Below are positions 39,602-51,132 of a stretch of DNA of 62,334 bases, one piece after another; positions within the stretch are counted from its first letter, which is position 1; each line of letters opens with the position of its first letter. The notes beneath the pieces were generated by a model. The model was given only the letters and a program-made list of their open reading frames with translations, had not been told where the DNA came from and ran no database searches. Location: assembly GCA_001695595.3 (NCBI GenBank), contig MBPM02000212.1, forward strand, positions 1 through 62,334. The letters run 5' to 3'. Source of the DNA: Plasmopara viticola. Its lineage: Eukaryota; Oomycota; Peronosporomycetes; Peronosporales; Peronosporaceae. The position numbers and the translations under genes were made by a program.

Positions 39602-39840
39602 CTCGGTATAGATCAAGCTTTCACGACATTCACAGTCCATTTTTGGAAAGAATACCGTGATCAGATAAGCTTACATCGACATCGACAACCATAATGAAAT
39701 GCTCCAATAAACGGAATCTTACTTCCACTTTAAGCTGTATTTCGGTGTGGGGACGTTAAAGAGACACTCAACAAAGCTATAACGTAACATAAAGGCGCAA
39801 ATAATGCAGCAAACTCGCTGCTACGAAAAGAAAATTAAGT

Positions 39841-39920
39841 TGGCCAATGTGGGATTCGAACCCACGCCCTTTCGGACCAGTGCCTTAAACTGGCGCCTTA
39901 GACCGCTCGGCCAATTGACC
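39841..39920 (-). tRNA. tRNA-Leu(AAG), unit 57
   Basis: Consensus copy. Flank cC; next copy +725. Confidence 0.9.
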
Positions 39921-40565
39921 GATAGACACTCGATCATACGTTTATTTGTAGAGGAATTCAAACGAAAAGAACACCCCAACAAAAGGCAGCTGTGGTAATA
40001 ATAACGTGTTTTACCCATATTTATTATGGGATGCAAGGGCACCCATTATACATACAACTTAGAGAGGATTACAGCCTTCACTTCCGTAATATGCTGCATA
40101 CTGTATCATAGAGGTCAAAGGGACACTTAAACAAGGCTGCTGAGTGACATTGAGGTGCGAGTAAGGCAACAAAATAGCTGCTACAAAAAGAAAATTTATG
40201 TTGGCCAGTGTGGGATTCGAACCCACGCCCTTCTTGACCAAAGCTTACACTGGCGCCTTAGACCGCTTCGCCGATCGACCACTCGGTACTAGATCAAGCT
40301 TTCACGATAAAGAAACATAGCAAACTCACAGTCCATCAGCAAAACAATTTTGGAAAGAATACCGTGATCAGCCCATAAGCTTACATTGTATTTAAGAGGC
40401 GACATCGACAACCCATAATGAAATGCTCCAATATAACGGAATCTTACTTCCACTTTAAGCTGTATTTCGGTGTGGGGACGTTAAAGAGACACTCAACAAA
40501 GCTATAACGTAACATAAAGGCGCAAATAATGCAGCAAACTCGCTGCTACGAAAAGAAAATTAAGT

Positions 40566-40645
40566 TGGCCAATGTGGGATTCGAACCCACGCCCTTTCGG
40601 ACCAGTGCCTTAAACTGGCGCCTTAGACCGCTCGGCCAATTGACC
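40566..40645 (-). tRNA. tRNA-Leu(AAG), unit 58
   Basis: Consensus copy. Flank aC; next copy +717. Confidence 0.9.
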
Positions 40646-41282
40646 GATAGACACTCGATCATACGTTTATTTGTAGATGAATTTAAACGAAAAGAACACC
40701 CCAACAAAAGGCAGCTGTGGTAATAATAACGTGTTTTACCCATATTTATTATGGGATGCAAGGGCACCCATTATACATACAACTTAGAGAGGATTACAGC
40801 CTTCACTTCCGTAATATGCTGCATACTGTATCATAGAGGTCAAAGGGACACTTAAACAAGAGTGACATTGAGGTGCGAGTAAGGCAACAAAATAGCTGCT
40901 ACAAAAAGAAAATTTATGTTGGCCAGTGTGGGATTCGAACCCACGCCCTTCTTGACCAAAGCTTACACTGGCGCCTTAGACCGCTTCGCCGATCGACCAC
41001 TCGGTACTAGATCAAGCTTTCACGATAAAGAAACATAGCAAACTCACAGTCCATCAGCAAAACAGTTTTGGAAAGAATACCGTGATCAGCCCATAAGCTT
41101 ACATTGTATTTAAGAGGCGACATCGACAACCCATAATGAAATGCTCCAATATAACGGAATCTTACTTCCACTTTAAGCTGTATTTCGGTGTGGGGACGTT
41201 AAAGAGACACTCAACAAAGCTATAACGTAACATAAAGGCGCAAATAAGCAGCAAACTCGCTGCTACGAAAAGAAAATTAAGT

Positions 41283-41362
41283 TGGCCAATGTGGGATTCG
41301 AACCCACGCCCTTTCGGACCAGTGCCTTAAACTGGCGCCTTAGACCGCTCGGCCAATTGACC
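41283..41362 (-). tRNA. tRNA-Leu(AAG), unit 59
   Basis: Consensus copy. Flank aT; next copy +719. Confidence 0.9.
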
Positions 41363-42001
41363 GATAGACACTCGATCATACGTTTATTTGTAGATGAATT
41401 TAAACGAAAAGAACACCCCAACAAAAGGCAGCTGTGGTAATAATAACGTGTTTTACTCATATTTATTATGGGATGCAAGGGCACCCATTATACATACAAC
41501 TTAGAGGATTACAGCCTTCACTTCCGTAATATGCTGCATACTGTATCATAGAGGTCAAAGGGACACTCAAACAAGGCTGCTGAGTGACATTGAGGTGCGA
41601 GTAAGGCAACAAAATAGCTGCTACAAAAAGAAAATTTATGTTGGCCAGTGTGGGATTCGAACCCACGCCCTTCTTGACCAAAGCTTACACTGGCGCCTTA
41701 GACCGCTTCGCCGATCGACCACTCGGTACTAGATCAAGCTTTCACGATAAAGAAACATAGCAAACTCACAGTCCATCAGCAAAACAGTTTTGGAAAGAAT
41801 ACCGTGATCAGCCCATAAGCTTACATTGTATTTAAGAGGCGACATCGACAACCCATAATGAAATGCTCCAATATAACGGAATCTTACTTCCACTTTAAGC
41901 TGTATTTCGGTGTGGGGACGTTAAAGAGACACTCAACAAAGCTATAACGTAACATAAAGGCGCAAATAAGCAGCATCGCTGCTACGAAAAGAAAATTAAG
42001 T

Positions 42002-42081
42002 TGGCCAATGTGGGATTCGAACCCACGCCCTTTCGGACCAGTGCCTTAAACTGGCGCCTTAGACCGCTCGGCCAATTGACC
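42002..42081 (-). tRNA. tRNA-Leu(AAG), unit 60
   Basis: Consensus copy. Flank a0; next copy +718. Confidence 0.9.
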
Positions 42082-42719
42082 GATAGACACTCGATCATAC
42101 GTTTATTTGTAGATGAATTTAAACGAAAAGAACACCCCAACAAAAGGCAGCTGTGGTAATAATAACGTGTTTTACCATATTTATTATGGGATGCAAGGGC
42201 ACCCATTATACATACAACTTAGAGAGGATTACAGCCTTCACTTCCGTAATATGCTGCATACTGTATCATAGAGGTCAAAGGGACACTCAAACAAGGCTGC
42301 TGAGTGACATTGAGGTGCGAGTAAGGCAACAAAATAGCTGCTACAAAAAGAAAATTTATGTTGGCCAGTGTGGGATTCGAACCCACGCCCTTCTTGACCA
42401 AAGCTTACACTGGCGCCTTAGACCGCTTCGCCGATCGACCACTCGGTACTAGATCAAGCTTTCACGATAAAGAAACATAGCAAACTCACAGTCCATCAGC
42501 AAAACAATTTTGGAAAGAATACCGTGATCAGCCCATAAGCTTACATTGTATTTAAGAGGCGACATCGACAACCCATAATGAAATGCTCCAATATAACGGA
42601 ATCTTACTTCCACTTTAAGCTGTATTTCGGTGTGGGGACGTTAAAGAGACACTCAACAAAGCTATAACGTAACATAAAGGCGCAAATAAGGCATCGCTGC
42701 TACGAAAAGAAAATTAAGT

Positions 42720-42799
42720 TGGCCAATGTGGGATTCGAACCCACGCCCTTTCGGACCAGTGCCTTAAACTGGCGCCTTAGACCGCTCGGCCAATTGACC
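42720..42799 (-). tRNA. tRNA-Leu(AAG), unit 61
   Basis: Consensus copy. Flank b0; next copy +718. Confidence 0.9.
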
Positions 42800-43437
42800 G
42801 ATAGACACTCGATCATACGTTTATTTGTAGAGGAATTTAAACGAAAAGAACACCCCAACAAAAGGCAGCTGTGGTAATAATAACGTGTTTTACCATATTT
42901 ATTATGGGATGCAAGGGCACCCATTATACATACAACTTAGAGAGGATTACAGCCTTCACTTCCGTAATATGCTGCATACTGTATCATAGAGGTCAAAGGG
43001 ACACTCAAACAAGGCTGCTGAGTGACATTGAGGTGCGAGTAAGGCAACAAAATAGCTGCTACAAAAAGAAAATTTATGTTGGCCAGTGTGGGATTCGAAC
43101 CCACGCCCTTCTTGACCAAAGCTTACACTGGCGCCTTAGACCGCTTCGCCGATCGACCACTCGGTACTAGATCAAGCTTTCACGATAAAGAAACATAGCA
43201 AACTCACAGTCCATCAGCAAAACAATTTTGGAAAGAATACCGTGATCAGCCCATAAGCTTACATTGTATTTAAGAGGCGACATCGACAACCCATAATGAA
43301 ATGCTCCAATATAACGGAATCTTACTTCCACTTTAAGCTGTATTTCGGTGTGGGGACGTTAAAGAGACACTCAACAAAGCTATAACGTAACATAAAGGCG
43401 CAAATAAGGCATCGCTGCTACGAAAAGAAAATTAAGT

Positions 43438-43517
43438 TGGCCAATGTGGGATTCGAACCCACGCCCTTTCGGACCAGTGCCTTAAACTGGCGCCTTAGAC
43501 CGCTCGGCCAATTGACC
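43438..43517 (-). tRNA. tRNA-Leu(AAG), unit 62
   Basis: Consensus copy. Flank d0, the last d-type flank; next copy +717. Confidence 0.9.
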
Positions 43518-44154
43518 GATAGACACTCGATCATACGTTTATTTGTAGAGAATTTAAACGAAAAGAACACCCCAACAAAAGGCAGCTGTGGTAATAATAA
43601 CGTGTTTTACCATATTTATTATGGGATGCAAGGGCACCCATTATACATACAACTTAGAGAGGATTACAGCCTTCACTTCCGTAATATGCTGCATACTGTA
43701 TCATAGAGGTCAAAGGGACACTCAAACAAGGCTGCTGAGTGACATTGAGGTGCGAGTAAGGCAACAAAATAGCTGCTACAAAAAGAAAATTTATGTTGGC
43801 CAGTGTGGGATTCGAACCCACGCCCTTCTTGACCAAAGCTTACACTGGCGCCTTAGACCGCTTCGCCGATCGACCACTCGGTACTAGATCAAGCTTTCAC
43901 GATAAAGAAACATAGCAAACTCACAGTCCATCAGCAAAACAGTTTTGGAAAGAATACCGTGATCAGCCCATAAGCTTACATTGTATTTAAGAGGCGACAT
44001 CGACAACCCATAATGAAATGCTCCAATATAACGGAATCTTACTTCCACTTTAAGCTGTATTTCGGTGTGGGGACGTTAAAGAGACACTCAACAAAGCTAT
44101 AACGTAACATAAAGGCGCAAATAAGGCATCGCTGCTACGAAAAGAAAATTAAGT

Positions 44155-44234
44155 TGGCCAATGTGGGATTCGAACCCACGCCCTTTCGGACCAGTGCCTT
44201 AAACTGGCGCCTTAGACCGCTCGGCCAATTGACC
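44155..44234 (-). tRNA. tRNA-Leu(AAG), unit 63
   Basis: Consensus copy. Flank b0; next copy +724. Confidence 0.9.
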
Positions 44235-44878
44235 GATAGACACTCGATCATACGTTTATTTGTAGAGGAATTTAAACGAAAAGAACACCCCAACAAAAGG
44301 CAGCTGTGGTAATAATAACGTGTTTTACCATATTTATTATGGGATGCAAGGGCACCCATTATACATACAACTTAGAGAGGATTACAGCCTTCACTTCCGT
44401 AATATGCTGCATACTGTATCATAGAGGTCAAAGGGACACTCAAACAAGGCTGCTGAGTGACATTGAGGTGCGAGTAAGGCAACAAAATAGCTGCTACAAA
44501 AAGAAAATTTATGTTGGCCAGTGTGGGATTCGAACCCACGCCCTTCTTGACCAAAGCTTACACTGGCGCCTTAGACCGCTTCGCCGATCGACCACTCGGT
44601 ACTAGATCAAGCTTTCACGATAAAGAAACATAGCAAACTCACAGTCCATCAGCAAAACAATTTTGGAAAGAATACCGTGATCAGCCCATAAGCTTACATT
44701 GTATTTAAGAGGCGACATCGACAACCCATAATGAAATGCTCCAATATAACGGAATCTTACTTCCACTTTAAGCTGTATTTCGGTGTGGGGACGTTAAAGA
44801 GACACTCAACAAAGCTATAACGTAACATAAAGGCGCAAATAATGCAGCAAACTCGCTGCTACGAAAAGAAAATTAAGT

Positions 44879-44958
44879 TGGCCAATGTGGGATTCGAACC
44901 CACGCCCTTTCGGACCAGTGCCTTAAACTGGCGCCTTAGACCGCTCGGCCAATTGACC
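44879..44958 (-). tRNA. tRNA-Leu(AAG), unit 64
   Basis: Consensus copy. Flank bC; next copy +725. Confidence 0.9.
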
Positions 44959-45603
44959 GATAGACACTCGATCATACGTTTATTTGTAGAGGAATTTAAA
45001 CGAAAAGAACACCCCAACAAAAGGCAGCTGTGGTAATAATAACGTGTTTTACCCATATTTATTATGGGATGCAAGGGCACCCATTATACATACAACTTAG
45101 AGAGGATTACAGCCTTCACTTCCGTAATATGCTGCATACTGTATCATAGAGGTCAAAGGGACACTCAAACAAGGCTGCTGAGTGACATTGAGGTGCGAGT
45201 AAGGCAACAAAATAGCTGCTACAAAAAGAAAATTTATGTTGGCCAGTGTGGGATTCGAACCCACGCCCTTCTTGACCAAAGCTTACACTGGCGCCTTAGA
45301 CCGCTTCGCCGATCGACCACTCGGTACTAGATCAAGCTTTCACGATAAAGAAACATAGCAAACTCACAGTCCATCAGCAAAACAGTTTTGGAAAGAATAC
45401 CGTGATCAGCCCATAAGCTTACATTGTATTTAAGAGGCGACATCGACAACCCATAATGAAATGCTCCAATATAACGGAATCTTACTTCCACTTTAAGCTG
45501 TATTTCGGTGTGGGGACGTTAAAGAGACACTCAACAAAGCTATAACGTAACATAAAGGCGCAAATAATGCAGCAAACTCGCTGCTACGAAAAGAAAATTA
45601 AGT

Positions 45604-45683
45604 TGGCCAATGTGGGATTCGAACCCACGCCCTTTCGGACCAGTGCCTTAAACTGGCGCCTTAGACCGCTCGGCCAATTGACC
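45604..45683 (-). tRNA. tRNA-Leu(AAG), unit 65
   Basis: Consensus copy. Flank cC; next copy +725. Confidence 0.9.
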
Positions 45684-46328
45684 GATAGACACTCGATCAT
45701 ACGTTTATTTGTAGAGGAATTCAAACGAAAAGAACACCCCAACAAAAGGCAGCTGTGGTAATAATAACGTGTTTTACCCATATTTATTATGGGATGCAAG
45801 GGCACCCATTATACATACAACTTAGAGAGGATTACAGCCTTCACTTCCGTAATATGCTGCATACTGTATCATAGAGGTCAAAGGGACACTCAAACAAGGC
45901 TGCTGAGTGACATTGAGGTGCGAGTAAGGCAACAAAATAGCTGCTACAAAAAGAAAATTTATGTTGGCCAGTGTGGGATTCGAACCCACGCCCTTCTTGA
46001 CCAAAGCTTACACTGGCGCCTTAGACCGCTTCGCCGATCGACCACTCGGTACTAGATCAAGCTTTCACGATAAAGAAACATAGCAAACTCACAGTCCATC
46101 AGCAAAACAGTTTTGGAAAGAATACCGTGATCAGCCCATAAGCTTACATTGTATTTAAGAGGCGACATCGACAACCCATAATGAAATGCTCCAATATAAC
46201 GGAATCTTACTTCCACTTTAAGCTGTATTTCGGTGTGGGGACGTTAAAGAGACACTCAACAAAGCTATAACGTAACATAAAGGCGCAAATAATGCAGCAA
46301 ACTCGCTGCTACGAAAAGAAAATTAAGT

Positions 46329-46408
46329 TGGCCAATGTGGGATTCGAACCCACGCCCTTTCGGACCAGTGCCTTAAACTGGCGCCTTAGACCGCTCGGCC
46401 AATTGACC
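46329..46408 (-). tRNA. tRNA-Leu(AAG), unit 66
   Basis: Consensus copy. Flank bC; next copy +725. Confidence 0.9.
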
Positions 46409-47053
46409 GATAGACACTCGATCATACGTTTATTTGTAGAGGAATTTAAACGAAAAGAACACCCCAACAAAAGGCAGCTGTGGTAATAATAACGTGTTTT
46501 ACCCATATTTATTATGGGATGCAAGGGCACCCATTATACATACAACTTAGAGAGGATTACAGCCTTCACTTCCGTAATATGCTGCATACTGTATCATAGA
46601 GGTCAAAGGGACACTCAAACAAGGCTGCTGAGTGACATTGAGGTGCGAGTAAGGCAACAAAATAGCTGCTACAAAAAGAAAATTTATGTTGGCCAGTGTG
46701 GGATTCGAACCCACGCCCTTCTTGACCAAAGCTTACACTGGCGCCTTAGACCGCTTCGCCGATCGACCACTCGGTACTAGATCAAGCTTTCACGATAAAG
46801 AAACATAGCAAACTCACAGTCCATCAGCAAAACAATTTTGGAAAGAATACCGTGATCAGCCCATAAGCTTACATTGTATTTAAGAGGCGACATCGACAAC
46901 CCATAATGAAATGCTCCAATATAACGGAATCTTACTTCCACTTTAAGCTGTATTTCGGTGTGGGGACGTTAAAGAGACACTCAACAAAGCTATAACGTAA
47001 CATAAAGGCGCAAATAATGCAGCAAACTCGCTGCTACGAAAAGAAAATTAAGT

Positions 47054-47133
47054 TGGCCAATGTGGGATTCGAACCCACGCCCTTTCGGACCAGTGCCTTA
47101 AACTGGCGCCTTAGACCGCTCGGCCAATTGACC
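47054..47133 (-). tRNA. tRNA-Leu(AAG), unit 67
   Basis: Consensus gene. The flank lacks 3 bases (GTAGAATTC), then C; next copy +721. Confidence 0.9.
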
Positions 47134-47774
47134 GATAGACACTCGATCATACGTTTATTTGTAGAATTCAAACGAAAAGAACACCCCAACAAAAGGCAGC
47201 TGTGGTAATAAAACGTGTTTTACCCATATTTATTATGGGATGCAAGGGCACCCATTATACATACAACTTAGAGAGGATTACAGCCTTCACTTCCGTAATA
47301 TGCTGCATACTGTATCATAGAGGTCAAAGGGACACTCAAACAAGGCTGCTGAGTGACATTGAGGTGCGAGTAAGGCAACAAAATAGCTGCTACAAAAAGA
47401 AAATTTATGTTGGCCAGTGTGGGATTCGAACCCACGCCCTTCTTGACCAAAGCTTACACTGGCGCCTTAGACCGCTTCGCCGATCGACCACTCGGTACTA
47501 GATCAAGCTTTCACGATAAAGAAACATAGCAAACTCACAGTCCATCAGCAAAACAATTTTGGAAAGAATACCGTGATCAGCCCATAAGCTTACATTGTAT
47601 TTAAGAGGCGACATCGACAACCCATAATGAAATGCTCCAATATAACGGAATCTTACTTCCACTTTAAGCTGTATTTCGGTGTGGGGACGTTAAAGAGACA
47701 CTCAACAAAGCTATAACGTAACATAAAGGCGCAAATAATGCAGCAAACTCGCTGCTACGAAAAGAAAATTAAGT

Positions 47775-47854
47775 TGGCCAATGTGGGATTCGAACCCACG
47801 CCCTTTCGGACCAGTGCCTTAAACTGGCGCCTTAGACCGCTCGGCCAATTGACC
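47775..47854 (-). tRNA. tRNA-Leu(AAG), unit 68
   Basis: Consensus copy. Flank c0; next copy +724. Confidence 0.9.
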
Positions 47855-48498
47855 GATAGACACTCGATCATACGTTTATTTGTAGAGGAATTCAAACGAA
47901 AAGAACACCCCAACAAAAGGCAGCTGTGGTAATAATAACGTGTTTTACCATATTTATTATGGGATGCAAGGGCACCCATTATACATACAACTTAGAGAGG
48001 ATTACAGCCTTCACTTCCGTAATATGCTGCATACTGTATCATAGAGGTCAAAGGGACACTCAAACAAGGCTGCTGAGTGACATTGAGGTGCGAGTAAGGC
48101 AACAAAATAGCTGCTACAAAAAGAAAATTTATGTTGGCCAGTGTGGGATTCGAACCCACGCCCTTCTTGACCAAAGCTTACACTGGCGCCTTAGACCGCT
48201 TCGCCGATCGACCACTCGGTACTAGATCAAGCTTTCACGATAAAGAAACATAGCAAACTCACAGTCCATCAGCAAAACAATTTTGGAAAGAATACCGTGA
48301 TCAGCCCATAAGCTTACATTGTATTTAAGAGGCGACATCGACAACCCATAATGAAATGCTCCAATATAACGGAATCTTACTTCCACTTTAAGCTGTATTT
48401 CGGTGTGGGGACGTTAAAGAGACACTCAACAAAGCTATAACGTAACATAAAGGCGCAAATAATGCAGCAAACTCGCTGCTACGAAAAGAAAATTAAGT

Positions 48499-48578
48499 TG
48501 GCCAATGTGGGATTCGAACCCACGCCCTTTCGGACCAGTGCCTTAAACTGGCGCCTTAGACCGCTCGGCCAATTGACC
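48499..48578 (-). tRNA. tRNA-Leu(AAG), unit 69
   Basis: Consensus copy. Flank c0; next copy +724. Confidence 0.9.
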
Positions 48579-49222
48579 GATAGACACTCGATCATACGTT
48601 TATTTGTAGAGGAATTCAAACGAAAAGAACACCCCAACAAAAGGCAGCTGTGGTAATAATAACGTGTTTTACCATATTTATTATGGGATGCAAGGGCACC
48701 CATTATACATACAACTTAGAGAGGATTACAGCCTTCACTTCCGTAATATGCTGCATACTGTATCATAGAGGTCAAAGGGACACTCAAACAAGGCTGCTGA
48801 GTGACATTGAGGTGCGAGTAAGGCAACAAAATAGCTGCTACAAAAAGAAAATTTATGTTGGCCAGTGTGGGATTCGAACCCACGCCCTTCTTGACCAAAG
48901 CTTACACTGGCGCCTTAGACCGCTTCGCCGATCGACCACTCGGTACTAGATCAAGCTTTCACGATAAAGAAACATAGCAAACTCACAGTCCATCAGCAAA
49001 ACAATTTTGGAAAGAATACCGTGATCAGCCCATAAGCTTACATTGTATTTAAGAGGCGACATCGACAACCCATAATGAAATGCTCCAATATAACGGAATC
49101 TTACTTCCACTTTAAGCTGTATTTCGGTGTGGGGACGTTAAAGAGACACTCAACAAAGCTATAACGTAACATAAAGGCGCAAATAATGCAGCAAACTCGC
49201 TGCTACGAAAAGAAAATTAAGT

Positions 49223-49302
49223 TGGCCAATGTGGGATTCGAACCCACGCCCTTTCGGACCAGTGCCTTAAACTGGCGCCTTAGACCGCTCGGCCAATTGA
49301 CC
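49223..49302 (-). tRNA. tRNA-Leu(AAG), unit 70
   Basis: Consensus copy. Flank cC; next copy +708, because 16 bp are missing from the spacer at about 49809. Confidence 0.9.
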
Positions 49303-49930
49303 GATAGACACTCGATCATACGTTTATTTGTAGAGGAATTCAAACGAAAAGAACACCCCAACAAAAGGCAGCTGTGGTAATAATAACGTGTTTTACCCAT
49401 ATTTATTATGGGATGCAAGGGCACCCATTATACATACAACTTAGAGAGGATTACAGCCTTCACTTCCGTAATATGCTGCATACTGTATCATAGAGGTCAA
49501 AGGGACACTCAAACAAGGCTGCTGAGTGACATTGAGGTGCGAGTAAGGCAACAAAATAGCTGCTACAAAAAGAAAATTTATGTTGGCCAGTGTGGGATTC
49601 GAACCCACGCCCTTCTTGACCAAAGCTTACACTGGCGCCTTAGACCGCTTCGCCGATCGACCACTCGGTACTAGATCAAGCTTTCACGATAAAGAAACAT
49701 AGCAAACTCACAGTCCATCAGCAAAACAATTTTGGAAAGAATACCGTGATCAGCCCATAAGCTTACATTGTATTTAAGAGGCGACATCGACAACCCATAA
49801 TGAAATGCTTACTTCCACTTTAAGCTGTATTTCGGTGTGGGGACGTTAAAGAGACACTCAACAAAGCTATAACGTAACATAAAGGCGCAAATAATGCAGC
49901 AAACTCGCTGCTACGAAAAGAAAATTAAGT

Positions 49931-50010
49931 TGGCCAATGTGGGATTCGAACCCACGCCCTTTCGGACCAGTGCCTTAAACTGGCGCCTTAGACCGCTCGG
50001 CCAATTGACC
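49931..50010 (-). tRNA. tRNA-Leu(AAG), unit 71, last of the array
   Basis: Consensus copy. Flank c0. The unit is cut at 50494 by the mobile element, so no further Leu gene follows. Confidence 0.9.
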
Positions 50011-50798
50011 GATAGACACTCGATCATACGTTTATTTGTAGAGGAATTCAAACGAAAAGAACACCCCAACAAAAGGCAGCTGTGGTAATAATAACGTGTT
50101 TTACCATATTTATTATGGGATGCAAGGGCACCCATTATACATACAACTTAGAGAGGATTACAGCCTTCACTTCCGTAATATGCTGCATACTGTATCATAG
50201 AGGTCAAAGGGACACTCAAACAAGGCTGCTGAGTGACATTGAGGTGCGAGAAGGCAACAAAATAGCTGCTACAAAAAGAAAATTTATGTTGGCCAGTGTG
50301 GGATTCGAACCCACGCCCTTCTTGACCAAAGCTTACACTGGCGCCTTAGACCGCTTCGCCGATCGACCACTCGGTACTAGATCAAGCTTTCACGATAAAG
50401 AAACATAGCAAACTCACAGTCCATCAGCAAAACAATTTTGGAAAGAATACCGTGATCAGCCCATAAGCTTACATTGTATTTAAGAGGCGACATCAGTATA
50501 TGATGATAAAGCGACATTTGCACCCAAACCTAACCACTCTCTAAACACACTTATTGGCCCCCATCCGTACACTATTAGGAACAGAAAAAAAATAAAAAAT
50601 CTAAATTTGACAAGCCCCATCCTATGGTATTGATGGGTAGAAAACACTAAAACACACAACCACACAGAGCCTTCAATCAAACCTATCAGACGCCCTGAGA
50701 GTATCATTAGTATTACTCAAAAGCATCAAGGGTACCCCCTGTAAGAAAATTCAGAAAATGCATAACTATTCAATCGTGAATTAATTAAATTGTTATCC

Positions 50799-50822
50799 TG
50801 AATTATCTTTCTATAAAGTATA
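50799..50822 (+). promoter_or_regulatory. Promoter-like motif before the small ORF
   Basis: TGAATTA is followed after 11 bases by AGTATA, 28 bp before the ATG at 50851. The same pair with 10 bases between stands before the polymerase gene. No start site is proven. Confidence 0.4.
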
Positions 50823-50846
50823 ACAAGATAAAAGATAACAAGATAA
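50820..50846 (+). repeat. 12-bp direct repeat in the leader
   Basis: ATAACAAGATAA occurs at 50820-50831 and 50835-50846, directly before the small ORF. Confidence 0.7.
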
Positions 50847-50850
50847 TAAA

Positions 50851-51033
50851 ATGGTTTACACTCAAGAACTTTATCAGAAGAACAAGGAATCAATAATCGC
50901 AGCAAAGAAGCGCTACTATCAAAAGAACCGAGAGAAAATCCTACGGAAGCAAAAAGAGTATGATCAAACACATCGAGAAGAAAGGAAACAGAAATATTTA
51001 GCTAAAAAACTAATCAACCAAACTACTGACTAA
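50851..51033 (+). CDS. Small basic protein, 60 aa
   Basis: This short Lys/Arg/Gln/Tyr-rich protein is built on a repeating pattern (YQKNKESI, YQKNREKI, then KEYDQ and HREERKQKY) and should form a charged helix. Similar Y-x-x-N-x-E-K-I repeats occur in small proteins of large DNA viruses and phages (known in general), but I assign no function. The start is supported by the AT-rich leader with a TGAATTA/AGTATA motif and by AAAATGG around the ATG. It ends 99 bp before the polymerase ORF, which has its own motif, so the two may be separate transcripts. Confidence 0.55.
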   Translation: MVYTQELYQKNKESIIAAKKRYYQKNREKILRKQKEYDQTHREERKQKYLAKKLINQTTD

Positions 51034-51093
51034 TAATATTTTTTTTGCTTACAAACAATGTTAATCACTATATATACAAAGACATTGTCATCT

Positions 51094-51116
51094 TGAATTA
51101 CGTTTTACTTAGTATA
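51094..51116 (+). promoter_or_regulatory. Promoter-like motif before the polymerase gene
   Basis: TGAATTA (51094-51100), ten bases, then AGTATATATA (from 51111), 16 bp before the ATG at 51133. It matches the motif before the small ORF. A TATATATA stretch also lies at about 51069. Confidence 0.45.
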
Positions 51117-51132
51117 TATAAACATTTTCAAA

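Larger units (their letters stand above)
288..50368 (-). pseudogene. tRNA-Leu-like second copy: list of the other occurrences
   Basis: One per unit, each about 79 nt, beginning at (plus-strand left end): 288, 1060, 1752 (these three carry base deletions), 2456, 3166, 3883, 5330, 6048, 6766, 7483, 8203, 8920, 9644, 10362, 11082, 11798, 12516, 13232, 13951, 14669, 15387, 16108, 16827, 17557, 18274, 18995, 19716, 20435, 21151, 21872, 22591, 23312, 24031, 24749, 25467, 26183, 26906, 27625, 28344, 29057, 29782, 30499, 31223, 31955, 32680, 34100, 34825, 35546, 36754, 37476, 38200, 38925, 40202, 40920, 41642, 42362, 43080, 43797, 44515, 45240, 45965, 46690, 47411, 48135, 48859, 49584, 50290. Copies at 35546 and 37476 have T at position 4 (GGTT start); the copy at 38200 has A at position 1. 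Damaged copies near 33376 and 39558 are listed separately, and unit 51 has none. Confidence 0.75.
1..50494. repeat. Tandem array of ~720-bp tRNA-Leu units (about 71 units)
   Basis: Near-identical head-to-tail units fill the first 50.5 kb. Each holds, on the minus strand, one 80-nt tRNA-Leu(AAG) and one 79-nt diverged tRNA-like copy about 360 bp away. Most units are 715-725 bp. Length differences sit mainly in three short spots: just 3' of the Leu gene (AATAAGCATCG, AATAAGGCATCG, AATAAGCAGCATCG or AATAATGCAGCAAACTCG), and two spots in its 5' flank. The flank code used in the tRNA entries is: a = GATGAATTT, b = GAGGAATTT, c = GAGGAATTC, d = GAGAATTT; then T = ACTCAT, C = ACCCAT, 0 = ACCAT. Neighbouring units often share codes, as expected from local unequal exchange. 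The array starts before base 1 and ends inside a unit where the mobile element begins. Confidence 0.97.
50495..50850. other. Left terminal region of the element
   Basis: 356 bp with no gene of its own. It starts AGTATATGATGATAAAG, is C-rich and G-poor on the plus strand in its first 200 bp, and should contain the terminal repeat if the element end is intact. A promoter-like stretch and a 12-bp direct repeat lie at its right end. The open frames on its minus strand show no recognisable product. Confidence 0.5.

Noticed and set aside
1..50494. Many 60-110 aa open frames on both strands of the array
   Set aside because: They read through tRNA genes and spacers, repeat identically with every unit, and overlap each other on both strands. 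They are by-products of the tRNA repeat.
1..50494. CRISPR-like periodic repeat
   Set aside because: The period is about 720 bp with no short repeat/unique spacer pattern, and the conserved cores are tRNA genes.
1..50494. Entamoeba origin because of tandem tRNA arrays
   Set aside because: Entamoeba arrays usually have AT-rich short tandem repeats between tRNAs, and the flanking USP and HNH genes with moderate GC do not fit.
50480..50971. Minus-strand frames over the element's left end
   Set aside because: Low-complexity hydrophobic translation antisense to the leader and the small ORF; no support.
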